The notes: generated from the letters alone by a model not told the origin. DNA of 63,143 bases from Paenibacillus wynnii (GCF_030812855.1 NZ_JAUSTK010000030.1:1-63143); one strand, 5' to 3'. Shown: positions 51,243 to 60,632, counted from the first letter of the stretch. Made by a program: numbers and translations.

Positions 51243-52127
51243 ATGGAAAAAAAGAAGGACCGGCTGATCCGGGGTACGGCGCTAAATGGTAAGGTTAGAG
51301 CTTTTGCCGTCCGTACAACAGAGCTAGTCGATGAATTGCGGCGCAGACATGATACGTACCCAACGGCTACAGCTGCCCTCGGCCGTACAGTTACCGCTGC
51401 GGCCATAATGGGAGCCATGCTCAAGGGTGAAGAAAAGCTGAATATAATCGTCAAGGGCAATGGACCGCTTGGGCAAATTGTAGCGGATGCCAATGCTTTG
51501 GGAGAAGTACGGGGATACGTTCATCATCCGCATGTTCATTTGCCAAGCAACAGCTTAGGTAAACTGGATGTGGCAGGCGCCGTAGGAACAGAAGGATACT
51601 TGGATGTAGTTAAGGATCTCGGAATGAAAGAACCCTACAGAGGCAGTGTTCCAATCATTTCCGGAGAACTTGGCGACGACTTCACGTACTACTTTGCTGT
51701 CTCCGAGCAGACTCCGGCTGCGGTAGGTTTGGGTGTGCTTGTGGATACGGATAACTCCGTTATCGTTGCTGGAGGCTTCATCATCCAGCTGCTTCCGGGA
51801 CTGACAGATGCTGAGATTACAGAGATTGAACATACTATAAGCACCATGCCTTCTGTAACGACATTACTGGATCAGGGTCTTGAGCCGGAGGATATGCTGA
51901 GGTTTCTTTTTCCGGATGCCGTTGTAATGGAAGAGTTGGATATTCGTTTTGCTTGTCAGTGTTCGCGTGAACGAGTAGAGCAGACACTGGTCAGTCTGGG
52001 TAAGCAGGAATTGGAACGTTTAATTGCAGAGGATGAACAAGCTGAGGTTGTATGTCACTTTTGCAACGAAGCTTATGTTTTTAATAAGGATGAAATGCAG
52101 GTCATTCTCGACCAAGCAAAATCGTAA
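51243..52127 (+). CDS. hslO: Redox-regulated chaperone Hsp33
   Basis: Hsp33 is a holdase activated by oxidation and unfolding. The 294-residue protein has the N-terminal substrate-binding core and a C-terminal zinc switch with CQC (near 238-240) and CHFC (near 270-273), the expected four cysteines. TAGGAGG lies upstream of the ATG. It is placed between coaX and yacD as in B. subtilis. Confidence 0.96.
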   Translation: MEKKKDRLIRGTALNGKVRAFAVRTTELVDELRRRHDTYPTATAALGRTVTAAAIMGAMLKGEEKLNIIVKGNGPLGQIVADANALGEVRGYVHHPHVHLPSNSLGKLDVAGAVGTEGYLDVVKDLGMKEPYRGSVPIISGELGDDFTYYFAVSEQTPAAVGLGVLVDTDNSVIVAGGFIIQLLPGLTDAEITEIEHTISTMPSVTTLLDQGLEPEDMLRFLFPDAVVMEELDIRFACQCSRERVEQTLVSLGKQELERLIAEDEQAEVVCHFCNEAYVFNKDEMQVILDQAKS

Positions 52128-52138
52128 GGTATGGGATC

Positions 52139-53080
52139 ATGACGAGACAGGAACGAACGCTGCGTAAGGCCGTGGGAATACTTGCTGCTGCGACTCTCCT
52201 ACTTGGTTTACTGCTTATTTGGAGCTTGCGTGCTGGTATAGACTTAGGGGACAGCGGAAAAAGCGGGGAATCTTCAGAGGTCGCTTCAATTGGTGGCCAA
52301 TCGGTTAGTGAACAGCAGTGGATAGATGAGCTTACGAATAAGCATGGTGACGAAGTGCTGTTGGGTATACTGAACCGTATAGCGGTTGAAAAGGAAGCCA
52401 AGGCACTGGGAATAAGCGTAACGGCAAAAGAAGTTGATCAGGCACTTAGAAATACCATGGCCGGTTATAGCTCGGAGCAGCAATACTACGCTCAAATGCA
52501 ATCTGAGTTAGGATTATCTCGGCAGGAGGTTCGCGAGGAAAGGGTCTACCGTCTTACTCTGCAAGCCGTTGCTACGGCTGGTATTGTCATTAATGACTCG
52601 GATATTAACGAGTATCTGAAGCAGAACGAGGATCGTTTTCGTCCTAAAAAAATAATCGATCTCTCCATGATCAAGGTCCGAACCTATGCTGAGGCGGAAG
52701 GGGTCATGGATCGGCTGGATCGTGGTGAAGATTTCTCTGCGCTGGCAAAAGAGCTTTCCATCGATGAGGAAAGCGGCGCGCGGGGCGGAAGTCTGGGAGC
52801 CGTCGAGGAGGATGATCCATTTTGGCCGGAAGAGTTGCTCACGACAGCTGCGGGTCTCGATGCAGGGGATATAGCGGGTCCGCTTCAGGACGATGACAGC
52901 TACGCCGTCATTCGTGTTGAGCGTATTACATCGCCGGAAATGCCAAGTGACAAAGAAATCAAGGCACAGATTCGCCGTGAGATGGCCCTTGAGCAAGCGG
53001 CTCCTTTGCAGCAGGTAGAAAGTGATTTACGAGCTAAATACGATGCGGCAATATATATTGACAATCGTCCACAAGATTGA
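52139..53080 (+). CDS. yacD: Foldase-like PPIase YacD
   Basis: The 313-residue protein has an N-terminal membrane anchor (about 10-33), a SurA-like N-terminal helical region and a parvulin domain (about 168-260) with SMIKVRTYAEAE, LSIDEESGARGGSLG and SYAVIRVERI. It is probably outside the membrane. It is a second PrsA-like protein in this window; unlike the gene at 27758 it lacks a lipobox. AAGGTATGGG precedes the ATG. Its substrate set is unknown. Confidence 0.88.
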   Translation: MTRQERTLRKAVGILAAATLLLGLLLIWSLRAGIDLGDSGKSGESSEVASIGGQSVSEQQWIDELTNKHGDEVLLGILNRIAVEKEAKALGISVTAKEVDQALRNTMAGYSSEQQYYAQMQSELGLSRQEVREERVYRLTLQAVATAGIVINDSDINEYLKQNEDRFRPKKIIDLSMIKVRTYAEAEGVMDRLDRGEDFSALAKELSIDEESGARGGSLGAVEEDDPFWPEELLTTAAGLDAGDIAGPLQDDDSYAVIRVERITSPEMPSDKEIKAQIRREMALEQAAPLQQVESDLRAKYDAAIYIDNRPQD

Positions 53081-53200
53081 TAATATGATATTAATCTAAA
53101 ACCTACTGATTTACTCGGAAATAACAACGGCGGCCGGTTACTTCAACCGCTGTGCAGCGCTCCAACTTGTGTGCTGCGGTATTGAATATCCTGGTGATAA

Positions 53201-53233
53201 TATCCTTCATATCGAAGGATAAGCCGTTTTTTT
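53201..53233 (+). terminator. Terminator-like hairpin ahead of cysK
   Basis: TATCCTTC (53201-53208) and GAAGGATA (53214-53221) form a perfect 8-bp stem, followed after AGCCG by eight T. It may end yacD transcription or act as a cysK attenuator. Confidence 0.6.
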
Positions 53234-53316
53234 TATACACCCGGACTCACATGCTGAAGACGATGTCACAAGTTACGTACTTATACCCATTTATCATTTC
53301 AAGGAGGTTTTTGCTC

Positions 53317-54255
53317 ATGGCTAAAGTCGTTAACAATGTAACAGAACTGATCGGGGGCACACCGCTTGTACGTCTAAACCGGGTTGCACCTGAAGGAGCA
53401 GCAGATATCTATCTGAAGCTTGAATATCAGAACCCAGGCTCCAGCGTTAAAGACCGTATCGCAATTAGCATTGTCGAAGAAGCGGAGAAGGACGGCCGTT
53501 TGAAACCGGGCGATACCATTGTGGAAGCCACTAGCGGCAACACAGGAATTGGCTTGGCACTCGTAGCTGCAGCCAAAGGCTATAAAGTTGTTATTGTTAT
53601 GCCTGAAACGATGAGCTTGGAGCGCCGGAATCTGCTGCGTGCATATGGAGCGGAATTGGTACTAACTCCAGGATCCGAAGGTATGAACGGTGCCGTTAAG
53701 AAAGCAGAGCAAATTCTAAGCGAGAATCCTGGTTTCTTTATTGCTGAACAATTTAAGAATCCTGCGAACGTTAAGATTCACCGCGAAACGACTGGACCAG
53801 AAATCGTGGAAGCGATTGAGTCTATCGGAGGAACACTGGATGCCTTCGTAGCGGGTATTGGTACAGGCGGTACTATCACCGGAGCTGGTGAAGTGTTGAA
53901 GGCGAAATTCCCTGACGTGAAGATCTATGCTGTAGAACCTGCTGCATCTCCAATTTTGGCGGGTGGAAAGCCGGGACCTCACAAGATTCAAGGAATTGGT
54001 GCTAACTTCATTCCTGAGATTCTGAATCAGAATATCTATGATGAAATCATCCATGTGGAGAATGATGAAGCCTTTGAAATGGCGCGTCGTGTTGCCAAAG
54101 AAGAGGGTATCTTAACAGGGATCTCTTCAGGAGCGGCAGTAACTGCAGCGATCAAGGTCGCTAAAGAACTGGGCGCCGGCAAACGTGTAGTCGTGATTAT
54201 TCCTAGTAACGGAGAACGTTACCTGAGTACACCTTTGTACAACTTTGAAGTATAA
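53317..54255 (+). CDS. cysK: Cysteine synthase A
   Basis: CysK makes cysteine from O-acetylserine and sulphide. The 312-residue PLP enzyme has PGSSVKDRIA with the Schiff-base lysine (near 45), the TSGNTGIGLAL loop and the glycine-rich GIGTGGTITG. The long upstream open frame (from 53152) is leader: ATG 53317 has AAGGAGG ten bases upstream and gives the conserved start. In B. subtilis CysK also interacts with CymR; no CymR site was identified here. Confidence 0.96.
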   Translation: MAKVVNNVTELIGGTPLVRLNRVAPEGAADIYLKLEYQNPGSSVKDRIAISIVEEAEKDGRLKPGDTIVEATSGNTGIGLALVAAAKGYKVVIVMPETMSLERRNLLRAYGAELVLTPGSEGMNGAVKKAEQILSENPGFFIAEQFKNPANVKIHRETTGPEIVEAIESIGGTLDAFVAGIGTGGTITGAGEVLKAKFPDVKIYAVEPAASPILAGGKPGPHKIQGIGANFIPEILNQNIYDEIIHVENDEAFEMARRVAKEEGILTGISSGAAVTAAIKVAKELGAGKRVVVIIPSNGERYLSTPLYNFEV

Positions 54256-54291
54256 TTGCCCGTGAATTAACTACAGCAATTATGTTAAATA

Positions 54292-54336
54292 AGAGCCTTC
54301 GTAACCACTAATAAGTGGCTGCGAGGGCTTTTTTAG
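54292..54336 (+). terminator. cysK terminator
   Basis: GCCTTCG/CGAGGGC encloses CCACT/AGTGG and is followed by six T. Confidence 0.88.
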
Positions 54337-54456
54337 AAAAATAAATGAAAATGAAGCTGATTCTTTCAGCAATAAGACTTTTCAAAGTACTTCGGGTAAA
54401 GTATACTGACAGGCAATATACTAATGGCGAAAACATCTTGTTTTAGGGGGATGGAC

Positions 54457-56055
54457 TTGGAGATTCTAACATCAATGCAACAATGGGAGCAGTGGGCCGG
54501 AGAAGGCTGGACTATGCTGTCCTTTATTATAGAATCCGAGCAGGGAAAGGGAGGGTTACCTTCCTCTTGGACAACAGCATGGGAAATGGCATCCCCTTAT
54601 TCGGTTGTGCTGGAGAGTGGTAAAGGTGGGCGCTATACCTACTTAGGTCTAACTCCGGTATCTATTCTTAAAGGAAAGGATACGACCGCCGTAATTCTAG
54701 AACCGCTTGGAGATTTAAATGGTAACGTACAGGAGATTTCAAGATTGAATGGACATCCGCTGGAGATTTTGGAGACGTGGATGGCCCCCTTCACTTCTCC
54801 GCGTATACAATCAACAAGAATTCCTCCGTTTACAGGTGGGTGCATCGGTTTCCTAGGGTATGATGTGGTCCGATCCCTGGAACGATTGCCGAATATTGCC
54901 GAGGATAATCCCGGATTTCCAGATTTCCTCTTTATGAGAATGGAAGAAACATGGATATATGATCATGAGGAAGACAGGATTTACTGCGCGCAGCATGTTC
55001 CAATCCCTGTAGATCTCCCTGTAGATCAACCGGAGGAATTGGAAAAGCTATATCATGTAGCTGTAGTTCGAAGCGAAGAAATGCTGAAGGAATGGCAACT
55101 GTTATCTGCAGTTCCTTCTAATATGCAGGGGGCAGATCCGGCAATTTCCGATTTGTATGCTGACGCCTCGGGAGAATGGCCCGGTATGACCTCGGCTTTC
55201 TCCCGGGAACAATTCGAAAAGGCCGTACTTGATGTGCAGGAATACATTCGCCAAGGGGATGTATTCCAAGTGAATCTCTCCCTGCGTCAGGAGGCGCGAT
55301 TGAAGTCATCGCCGGAGGATGTTTACGAATGGCTGCGCAAGCTCAATCCGTCCCCTTACATGGGGCTTCTGCGGTCACCCGGCTTTACGCTGTCCAGCGC
55401 ATCGCCGGAGCTGCTTGTTAAGCTGCACGGGGACCAAGTGAGCGCCCGGCCTATCGCCGGTACCCGGCGCCGGGGACTGACTCCCGCGGAGGATGCCGCC
55501 ATGGAGGCGGAGCTGCGCGGGAGCGATAAAGAGATCGCCGAGCACATTATGCTTGTCGATCTGGAGCGCAATGACATCGGCCGTGTCGCGGCATATGGCT
55601 CCGTCCGGGTGCCCGAGCTTATGACTGTGGAACGTTACTCGCATGTGATGCATCTGGTCTCCCAGGTAGAGGGTAAGATAGCGGAAGGCAAAGACACATA
55701 CGATGTTATTGGAGCTTTGTTTCCGGGGGGGACGATCACGGGAGCGCCGAAGGTAAGAACGATGGAGATCATTGAAGAACTCGAGCCGGTGCGGCGTGGA
55801 CCTTATACTGGATCGTTAGGCTGGATTGACTATAACGGCAATATGGAATTAAATATTATTATAAGAACACTCGCTGTTAAGGACGGCATTGGTTATATTC
55901 AGACAGGTGCCGGCATAGTTATTGATTCTGATCCCTATCGTGAGTACCGTGAATGCCACAATAAAGCCAAAGCGGTAGTGAAGGCCGTACTCTGCAGTGA
56001 ACTCGCGCAGAAATACCGGATCACCGAAGGCGCCGAAGGAGGAGCAACACCATGA
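54457..56055 (+). CDS. pabB: Aminodeoxychorismate synthase component I
   Basis: PabB aminates chorismate in p-aminobenzoate synthesis for folate. The protein of about 532 residues shows the chorismate-enzyme domain: QEYIRQGDVFQVNLS, SPELLVK, RPIAGTRRRG, LVDLERNDIGR and FPGGTITGAPKVR. It cannot be fully separated from TrpE by eye, but the pabA-pabC-fol context favours PabB. AGGGGG (54445-54450) favours TTG 54457; ATG 54424 and 54451 are also in frame, so the start is uncertain. A GC-rich stretch occurs at about 55310-55620. Confidence 0.9.
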   Translation: MEILTSMQQWEQWAGEGWTMLSFIIESEQGKGGLPSSWTTAWEMASPYSVVLESGKGGRYTYLGLTPVSILKGKDTTAVILEPLGDLNGNVQEISRLNGHPLEILETWMAPFTSPRIQSTRIPPFTGGCIGFLGYDVVRSLERLPNIAEDNPGFPDFLFMRMEETWIYDHEEDRIYCAQHVPIPVDLPVDQPEELEKLYHVAVVRSEEMLKEWQLLSAVPSNMQGADPAISDLYADASGEWPGMTSAFSREQFEKAVLDVQEYIRQGDVFQVNLSLRQEARLKSSPEDVYEWLRKLNPSPYMGLLRSPGFTLSSASPELLVKLHGDQVSARPIAGTRRRGLTPAEDAAMEAELRGSDKEIAEHIMLVDLERNDIGRVAAYGSVRVPELMTVERYSHVMHLVSQVEGKIAEGKDTYDVIGALFPGGTITGAPKVRTMEIIEELEPVRRGPYTGSLGWIDYNGNMELNIIIRTLAVKDGIGYIQTGAGIVIDSDPYREYRECHNKAKAVVKAVLCSELAQKYRITEGAEGGATP

Positions 56056-56633
56056 TCTTAGTCATCGATAATTATGATTCGTTTACCTATAACCTTGTTC
56101 AGTATTTGGGTGAGCTGGGAGAAGAGGTACAGGTATACCGCAATGATGAGATTAGTATTGAAGAGATTGAAAAGCTGGCACCGGATCATATTCTCATTTC
56201 TCCAGGGCCTTGTACACCCAATGAGGCGGGCATAAGTCTGGATGTACTGCATCATTTTAAGGGTGTCATTCCGATCTTTGGTGTATGCCTTGGCCATCAA
56301 GCCATTGGACAAGCATTCGGCGGTAATGTAATTCGTGCAGAGCGTCTGATGCATGGCAAAACTTCACCGATCCATCATCATGGAACATCGGTATTTGAGG
56401 GTCTGGAATCTCCATTCACAGCAACACGTTATCACTCCCTACTTGTAGAGCGTGAAAGTCTGCCGGATTGTCTGGAAATTACTGCAGAGACCGCAGAAGG
56501 AGAGATCATGGCATTACGTCATAAGGATTATCCGATTGAAGGGGTGCAATTTCACCCTGAATCCATTATCACCTCACATGGACACACCATGTTAAGTAAT
56601 TTCCTGAAACGGAGAGCCGGAGAAACGGCATGA
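56052..56633 (+). CDS. pabA: Glutamine amidotransferase, PabA/TrpG
   Basis: The 193-residue class I glutaminase supplies ammonia to PabB, and in Bacilli usually to TrpE as well. The catalytic triad is visible: cysteine in GVCLGHQAIG (near 79), and His and Glu in VQFHPES (near 168-172). SPGPCTPNEAG is also typical. It overlaps pabB and pabC by four bases each, a tightly coupled operon. Confidence 0.95.
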   Translation: MILVIDNYDSFTYNLVQYLGELGEEVQVYRNDEISIEEIEKLAPDHILISPGPCTPNEAGISLDVLHHFKGVIPIFGVCLGHQAIGQAFGGNVIRAERLMHGKTSPIHHHGTSVFEGLESPFTATRYHSLLVERESLPDCLEITAETAEGEIMALRHKDYPIEGVQFHPESIITSHGHTMLSNFLKRRAGETA

Positions 56634-57511
56634 ATTATATAGGAATGAATGAAGGTGTCATCGACGCTAAGGAAGCCGTGGTTTCTGTCTTGGACCATGG
56701 CCTTTTGTATGGGATGGGCCTGTTTGAGACATTCAGGACTTACGAAGGGGTGCCCTTCCTGCTCAATCGGCATCTAGACCGCATGAAAGCGGGCTGTCAG
56801 CAGTTAGGTATCCCTTTCAACATGGATCACGAGAAGCTGTTACATTGGATTACGCGCCTGATGGAAAAGAACAATTTAAAGGAAGCCTATATCCGTTACA
56901 CGGTAACGGCTGGTGAGGATATCCTTGGATTACCTGCGGGAGACTACACTCATCCCAATCACATTCTATATGCCAAAGCGCTACCCTTCCTAAGGGAACA
57001 ACTTTATACGCATGGCAAAGAACTCCAATTGTTAGACCTCCCGCGTAATACCCCTGAAGGTTCTACCCGCTTTAAGTCATTGCACTACATGAATAACATA
57101 TTGGCCAAACGGGAGCTCTCCACTTATCCTTCCGCTGTTAATGGTGCAGAAGGGCTGATGTTAACTCCTCAAGGTGTTGTAGCGGAGGGAATTGTCAGCA
57201 ATCTTTTTTTTGTGAAAAACGATGTGCTTTGTACGCCAGACCTGTCAACAGGCATTCTGCCCGGCATTACCCGGGAAATGGTGATAGCGCTCGCTGTCCA
57301 GACAGGGCTTCGGGTGGAGGAAGGCCATTACTCATGGGAGCAACTAAAAGAGGCTGATGAGATCTTCCTGACCAACTCCATTCAAGAAATAGTGCCGGTG
57401 ACCTTGCTTAGTGAGAAAGAGGAACGGTACGTTGTCAGTGGAGGAAGGTCTGGACCTGTAACAAAACAATTGATTGTACTGTATAGGGAAAGGGCTGGAA
57501 TACCCATATGA
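56630..57511 (+). CDS. pabC: 4-amino-4-deoxychorismate lyase
   Basis: PabC releases p-aminobenzoate and pyruvate from aminodeoxychorismate. The 293-residue product is a fold-type IV PLP enzyme with LDHGLLYGMGLFETFR (about 24-39), a lysine in the FKSLHYMNNILAK segment (PLP site) and EGIVSNLFFV. It is placed between pabA and folP with four-base overlaps on both sides. Confidence 0.94.
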   Translation: MNYIGMNEGVIDAKEAVVSVLDHGLLYGMGLFETFRTYEGVPFLLNRHLDRMKAGCQQLGIPFNMDHEKLLHWITRLMEKNNLKEAYIRYTVTAGEDILGLPAGDYTHPNHILYAKALPFLREQLYTHGKELQLLDLPRNTPEGSTRFKSLHYMNNILAKRELSTYPSAVNGAEGLMLTPQGVVAEGIVSNLFFVKNDVLCTPDLSTGILPGITREMVIALAVQTGLRVEEGHYSWEQLKEADEIFLTNSIQEIVPVTLLSEKEERYVVSGGRSGPVTKQLIVLYRERAGIPI

Positions 57512-58368
57512 AACCTACGATATACAACCGAACGTACAGATTCGGTGATGATGCAGAGATGACGTTGGGAAAGCGGACCTTAATTATGGGTATCCTTAAT
57601 GTAACCCCCGATTCGTTTTCGGATGGCGGCTTATGGAATAACCGGGACCGGGCGGTAGAGCATGCATTAAGAATGGCGGCAGAGGGAGCGGATATTATTG
57701 ATATCGGGGGAGAATCCACTCGTCCCGGTCATGAGCCGGTAAGCTTGGATGAGGAATTGGCACGTGTACTGCCTATCATTGAAAGTATCCACTCCGCAGC
57801 GCCTCATATTCCTATATCTATAGATACCTACAAAGCAGAAGTTGCACGCAAAGCCATCGCGGCAGGAGCGCATATCATTAATGATGTGTGGGGCTGCAAA
57901 GCGGATCCGGAAATGGCAAGTGTGATGGCAGCAGCTAATTGCCCCGTTATATTGATGCACAATAGGCAAGATCGTAATTATAATAACTTAATGCCCGATA
58001 TCGTCGCTGATTTAAAAGAAAGCATCAACTTGGCTTTAGCCGCAGGTGTACGGCATGAGAATATTATTTTGGATCCGGGGATTGGATTCGCAAAAGATTA
58101 CCACGAGAACCTCCAGACTATGATGAATCTGGACACTTTAGCCGGACTAGGGTATCCGCTTCTGCTAGCCACATCCCGCAAAAAATTCATTCGCACAGCG
58201 CTGAATCTCCCCGTGGATGATGTAGTGGAAGGTACAGCAGCAACAGTGGCTTTTGGAATTGCCCAAGGCTGTCAGATTGTACGTGTACACGATGTAGCCC
58301 TAATCAAGAGAACTACTGTTATGAGCGATGCTATGTTATATGCAGAATCGTCAGCAGTGCAACTCTAA
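57508..58368 (+). CDS. folP: Dihydropteroate synthase
   Basis: FolP joins p-aminobenzoate to the pterin pyrophosphate and is the target of sulphonamides. The 286-residue TIM barrel shows MGILNVTPDSFSDGG (about 28-42), DIGGESTRPG and the IDTYKAEVA loop. The end includes RVHDV. It overlaps pabC by four bases and is followed by folB after a 30-base gap. Confidence 0.96.
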   Translation: MKPTIYNRTYRFGDDAEMTLGKRTLIMGILNVTPDSFSDGGLWNNRDRAVEHALRMAAEGADIIDIGGESTRPGHEPVSLDEELARVLPIIESIHSAAPHIPISIDTYKAEVARKAIAAGAHIINDVWGCKADPEMASVMAAANCPVILMHNRQDRNYNNLMPDIVADLKESINLALAAGVRHENIILDPGIGFAKDYHENLQTMMNLDTLAGLGYPLLLATSRKKFIRTALNLPVDDVVEGTAATVAFGIAQGCQIVRVHDVALIKRTTVMSDAMLYAESSAVQL

Positions 58369-58398
58369 GACAAACACTTCGAAAAGGCGGTTGTTCCG

Positions 58399-58761
58399 AT
58401 GGACAAAATGAAGATGCACCGAATGGAATATTACGGTTATCACGGAGTATTTGAAGAAGAACGTAAACTGGGCCAGCGCTATTACATTGATTTGGAGCTG
58501 GAGTTGGATCTGCAAGGAGCAGGCCTTAGTGATGATCTGACACTCACGGTGAATTATGCGGAAGTGCATGAGCTTGTCAAAAGTATTGTCGAAAAAAAGT
58601 CCTTTAAGCTCATTGAAGCTTTAGGAGAATATATTGCATCCTCGGTACTGGACACTTATACTGTTATAAATGCAGTAACGGTCCAAGTGACCAAGCCGCA
58701 TCCGCCGTTTGATATTCATTTTCAGGGAGTGACTGTTGAGCTGCGCAGAACTAGAAAGTGA
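58399..58761 (+). CDS. folB: Dihydroneopterin aldolase
   Basis: FolB cleaves dihydroneopterin to 6-hydroxymethyl-dihydropterin. The 120-residue protein has GYHGVFEEERKLGQRYYIDLEL (first part GYHGVFEEER), a conserved glutamate and LTVNYAEV, and the KPHPPF motif near 99-104. AAAGGCGG lies ahead of the ATG. It sits between folP and folK as in Bacillus. Confidence 0.95.
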   Translation: MDKMKMHRMEYYGYHGVFEEERKLGQRYYIDLELELDLQGAGLSDDLTLTVNYAEVHELVKSIVEKKSFKLIEALGEYIASSVLDTYTVINAVTVQVTKPHPPFDIHFQGVTVELRRTRK

Positions 58762-58771
58762 GAATTGACCC

Positions 58772-59320
58772 ATGACTATACATTCTACCTCTGAAGAATC
58801 AGAGGCTTATATTGCTTTAGGGGCCAACTTAGGTGATCGAGAAGGCACACTGGTTGAAGCTTTGAAACGACTTAACAGCCATGAAGCCATCCGTGTAGTT
58901 CGCACTTCAGGTGTTTACGAGACAGAGCCGGTTGGCTATTTGGATCAACCGCAGTTTTTAAATATGGCGGCAGCTGTCAGAACGGCACTTGCACCGGAAA
59001 CCTTGCTGGGAATCATGCTTGAGATTGAAACGGGACTTGGACGTACACGCGATATTCGCTACGGCCCGAGAACGGTAGATTTAGATTTGTTGTGGATGGA
59101 GGGGCAGTCAATGGATACCCCGCATTTAACGCTGCCGCATCCCCGTATGCTGGAGCGAGCATTTGTACTCTTTCCTCTAAGCGATATCGTGCCGCAGGAT
59201 GAAGGTTCCGGGCTCCACAGTATCGTTACGTCAGCGCTGCAAGACATAGATGGAAAGGATGGAATTCAGCTTTGGACAACAAGCGTTTGGGACGACGGGT
59301 TCGGGCATTCCGTAAACTGA
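58772..59320 (+). CDS. folK: 6-hydroxymethyl-7,8-dihydropterin pyrophosphokinase
   Basis: FolK activates hydroxymethyl-dihydropterin with ATP to supply FolP. The 182-residue protein shows YIALGANLGDREGTL (about 13-27), YETEPVGYLDQPQFLN, LGRTRDIRYGPRTVDLDLL in parts, and LPHPRMLERAFVL. Its 3' end overlaps yazB by 49 bases in another frame, an unusually long overlap but conserved in related Bacilli to my recollection. Confidence 0.95.
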   Translation: MTIHSTSEESEAYIALGANLGDREGTLVEALKRLNSHEAIRVVRTSGVYETEPVGYLDQPQFLNMAAAVRTALAPETLLGIMLEIETGLGRTRDIRYGPRTVDLDLLWMEGQSMDTPHLTLPHPRMLERAFVLFPLSDIVPQDEGSGLHSIVTSALQDIDGKDGIQLWTTSVWDDGFGHSVN

Positions 59321-59481
59321 AGGGATACACCCAACAGGAGTTGGCGGATCGTACCGGCATTTCCTTGGCTGTGCTTGGCGCAGTCGAGAGGGGAAACAGA
59401 CGATTAGAAGATCAAATTTTAAATAAAATTGCGAGTGTTTTGGAGGTTTCAACCCAAGAGCTGGCAGACCCGACTATATAA
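59272..59481 (+). CDS. yazB: XRE-family DNA-binding protein YazB
   Basis: The 69-residue protein is essentially one helix-turn-helix domain of the XRE/Cro type: RAFRKLKGYTQQELADRTGISLAVLGAVERG and a second half LNKIASVLEV. It resembles YazB of B. subtilis. The regulated genes are unknown; position at the end of the folate operon hints at autoregulation or control of that operon, which is inference. TTG is the start, with AAAGGATGGAA upstream inside folK. Confidence 0.85.
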   Translation: MDNKRLGRRVRAFRKLKGYTQQELADRTGISLAVLGAVERGNRRLEDQILNKIASVLEVSTQELADPTI

Positions 59482-59509
59482 CATTCATAACGCATAGGAA
59501 GTGAAAGGT

Positions 59510-60532
59510 ATGTTGAAGATCGGCAACATTGAGATGAAGAACCAGGTTGTTCTGGCTCCGATGGCTGGTGTATGTAATCCGGCGTTCAGACTTATAGCCA
59601 AGGAGTTCGGCACAGGACTTGTCTGTGCGGAAATGGTTAGTGACAAAGCGATTATTCATGGAAATAAACGCACCCGAGAAATGCTGTTTGTTGACGATCG
59701 GGAGAAACCGCTCAGTCTGCAGATTTTTGGCGGTGACCGTGAGTCTCTGGTTGAAGCGGCTAAAGTTGTCGATAAAGAGACCAATGCCGATATCATTGAT
59801 ATTAATATGGGTTGTCCTGTACCTAAGGTAACCAAATGTGATGCAGGGGCTCGATGGCTGCTCGATCCTGACAAGATTTACGAGATGGTCTCGGCTGTAG
59901 TAGATGCTGTAGATAAACCAGTGACTGTGAAAATGCGTATCGGTTGGGACAGCGAGCATATATTTGTTGAGGAAAATGCACGTGCAGTTGAACGCGCCGG
60001 GGGCCAAGCTGTTAGTGTTCATGGGCGGACACGGCAGCAATTGTATACAGGTCATGCGGACTGGAATTATATCAGAATGGCTAAAGAGGCTGTCTCGATC
60101 CCGGTTATCGGCAACGGTGATGTCAATACGCCAGAGGATGCTCGGGCTATGCTGGATCAAACAGGCTGTGACGGTGTAATGATCGGGCGCGGTGCACTCG
60201 GCAATCCATGGATGCTGTATCGTACGATTCAATATTTGAGCACGGGTGAACTGATGCCTGAGCCGTCCGTAGCTGAGAAGATCAAAGTCGCTATCCTCCA
60301 TATGGATCGTCTGGTGGCTCTTAAAGGTGAAGCTGTTGCCGTACGTGAAATGCGCAAGCATATGGCTTGGTATCTTAAGGGCATGAAGGCAGCCGCTCGC
60401 GTGAAGGATGTTATTATGGAAGAAATTAAACGCGATGAAATGGTGCGGATTTTGAGTGATTTTGCCGAACAATTGATTTACGATGAGAAAAAAGAAACTG
60501 AGGTCACAGGATCGGTCTTATTGAGTGTATAA
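59510..60532 (+). CDS. dusB: tRNA-dihydrouridine synthase
   Basis: DusB reduces uridines of the tRNA D-loop using FMN. The 340-residue protein has VVLAPMAGVCNPAFR near the start, INMGCPVPKVTKCDAGARWL with the catalytic cysteine, VKMRIGWD, VHGRTRQQ and the FMN-binding IGNGDVNTPEDA and MIGRGALGNPW. AGGAA is nine bases before the ATG at 59510; GTG 59501 is an alternative. The position matches yacF of B. subtilis. Confidence 0.95.
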   Translation: MLKIGNIEMKNQVVLAPMAGVCNPAFRLIAKEFGTGLVCAEMVSDKAIIHGNKRTREMLFVDDREKPLSLQIFGGDRESLVEAAKVVDKETNADIIDINMGCPVPKVTKCDAGARWLLDPDKIYEMVSAVVDAVDKPVTVKMRIGWDSEHIFVEENARAVERAGGQAVSVHGRTRQQLYTGHADWNYIRMAKEAVSIPVIGNGDVNTPEDARAMLDQTGCDGVMIGRGALGNPWMLYRTIQYLSTGELMPEPSVAEKIKVAILHMDRLVALKGEAVAVREMRKHMAWYLKGMKAAARVKDVIMEEIKRDEMVRILSDFAEQLIYDEKKETEVTGSVLLSV

Positions 60533-60603
60533 CCTAATTCCTTCCCTTTAAGGACGCTAAAGCTGGTTCTTCTTTATTACACCGAGCATTATATGGGGTA
60601 TCA

Positions 60604-60632
60604 TTGACATTTTGTAGCGGTTCCAATATAAT
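60604..60632 (+). promoter_or_regulatory. Perfect-consensus sigma-A promoter of greA
   Basis: TTGACA (60604-60609), a 17-base spacer and TATAAT (60627-60632) match sigma-A exactly. Transcription should start near 60639, leaving a leader of about 115 bases. Confidence 0.9.

Noticed and set aside
53152..53316. Long N-terminal extension of cysK
   Set aside because: Not like any cysteine synthase, covers a terminator-like hairpin, and the ATG at 53317 has a strong ribosome-binding site.
53081..53316. T-box riboswitch upstream of cysK
   Set aside because: The conserved AGGGTGGNACCGCG T-box sequence is absent.
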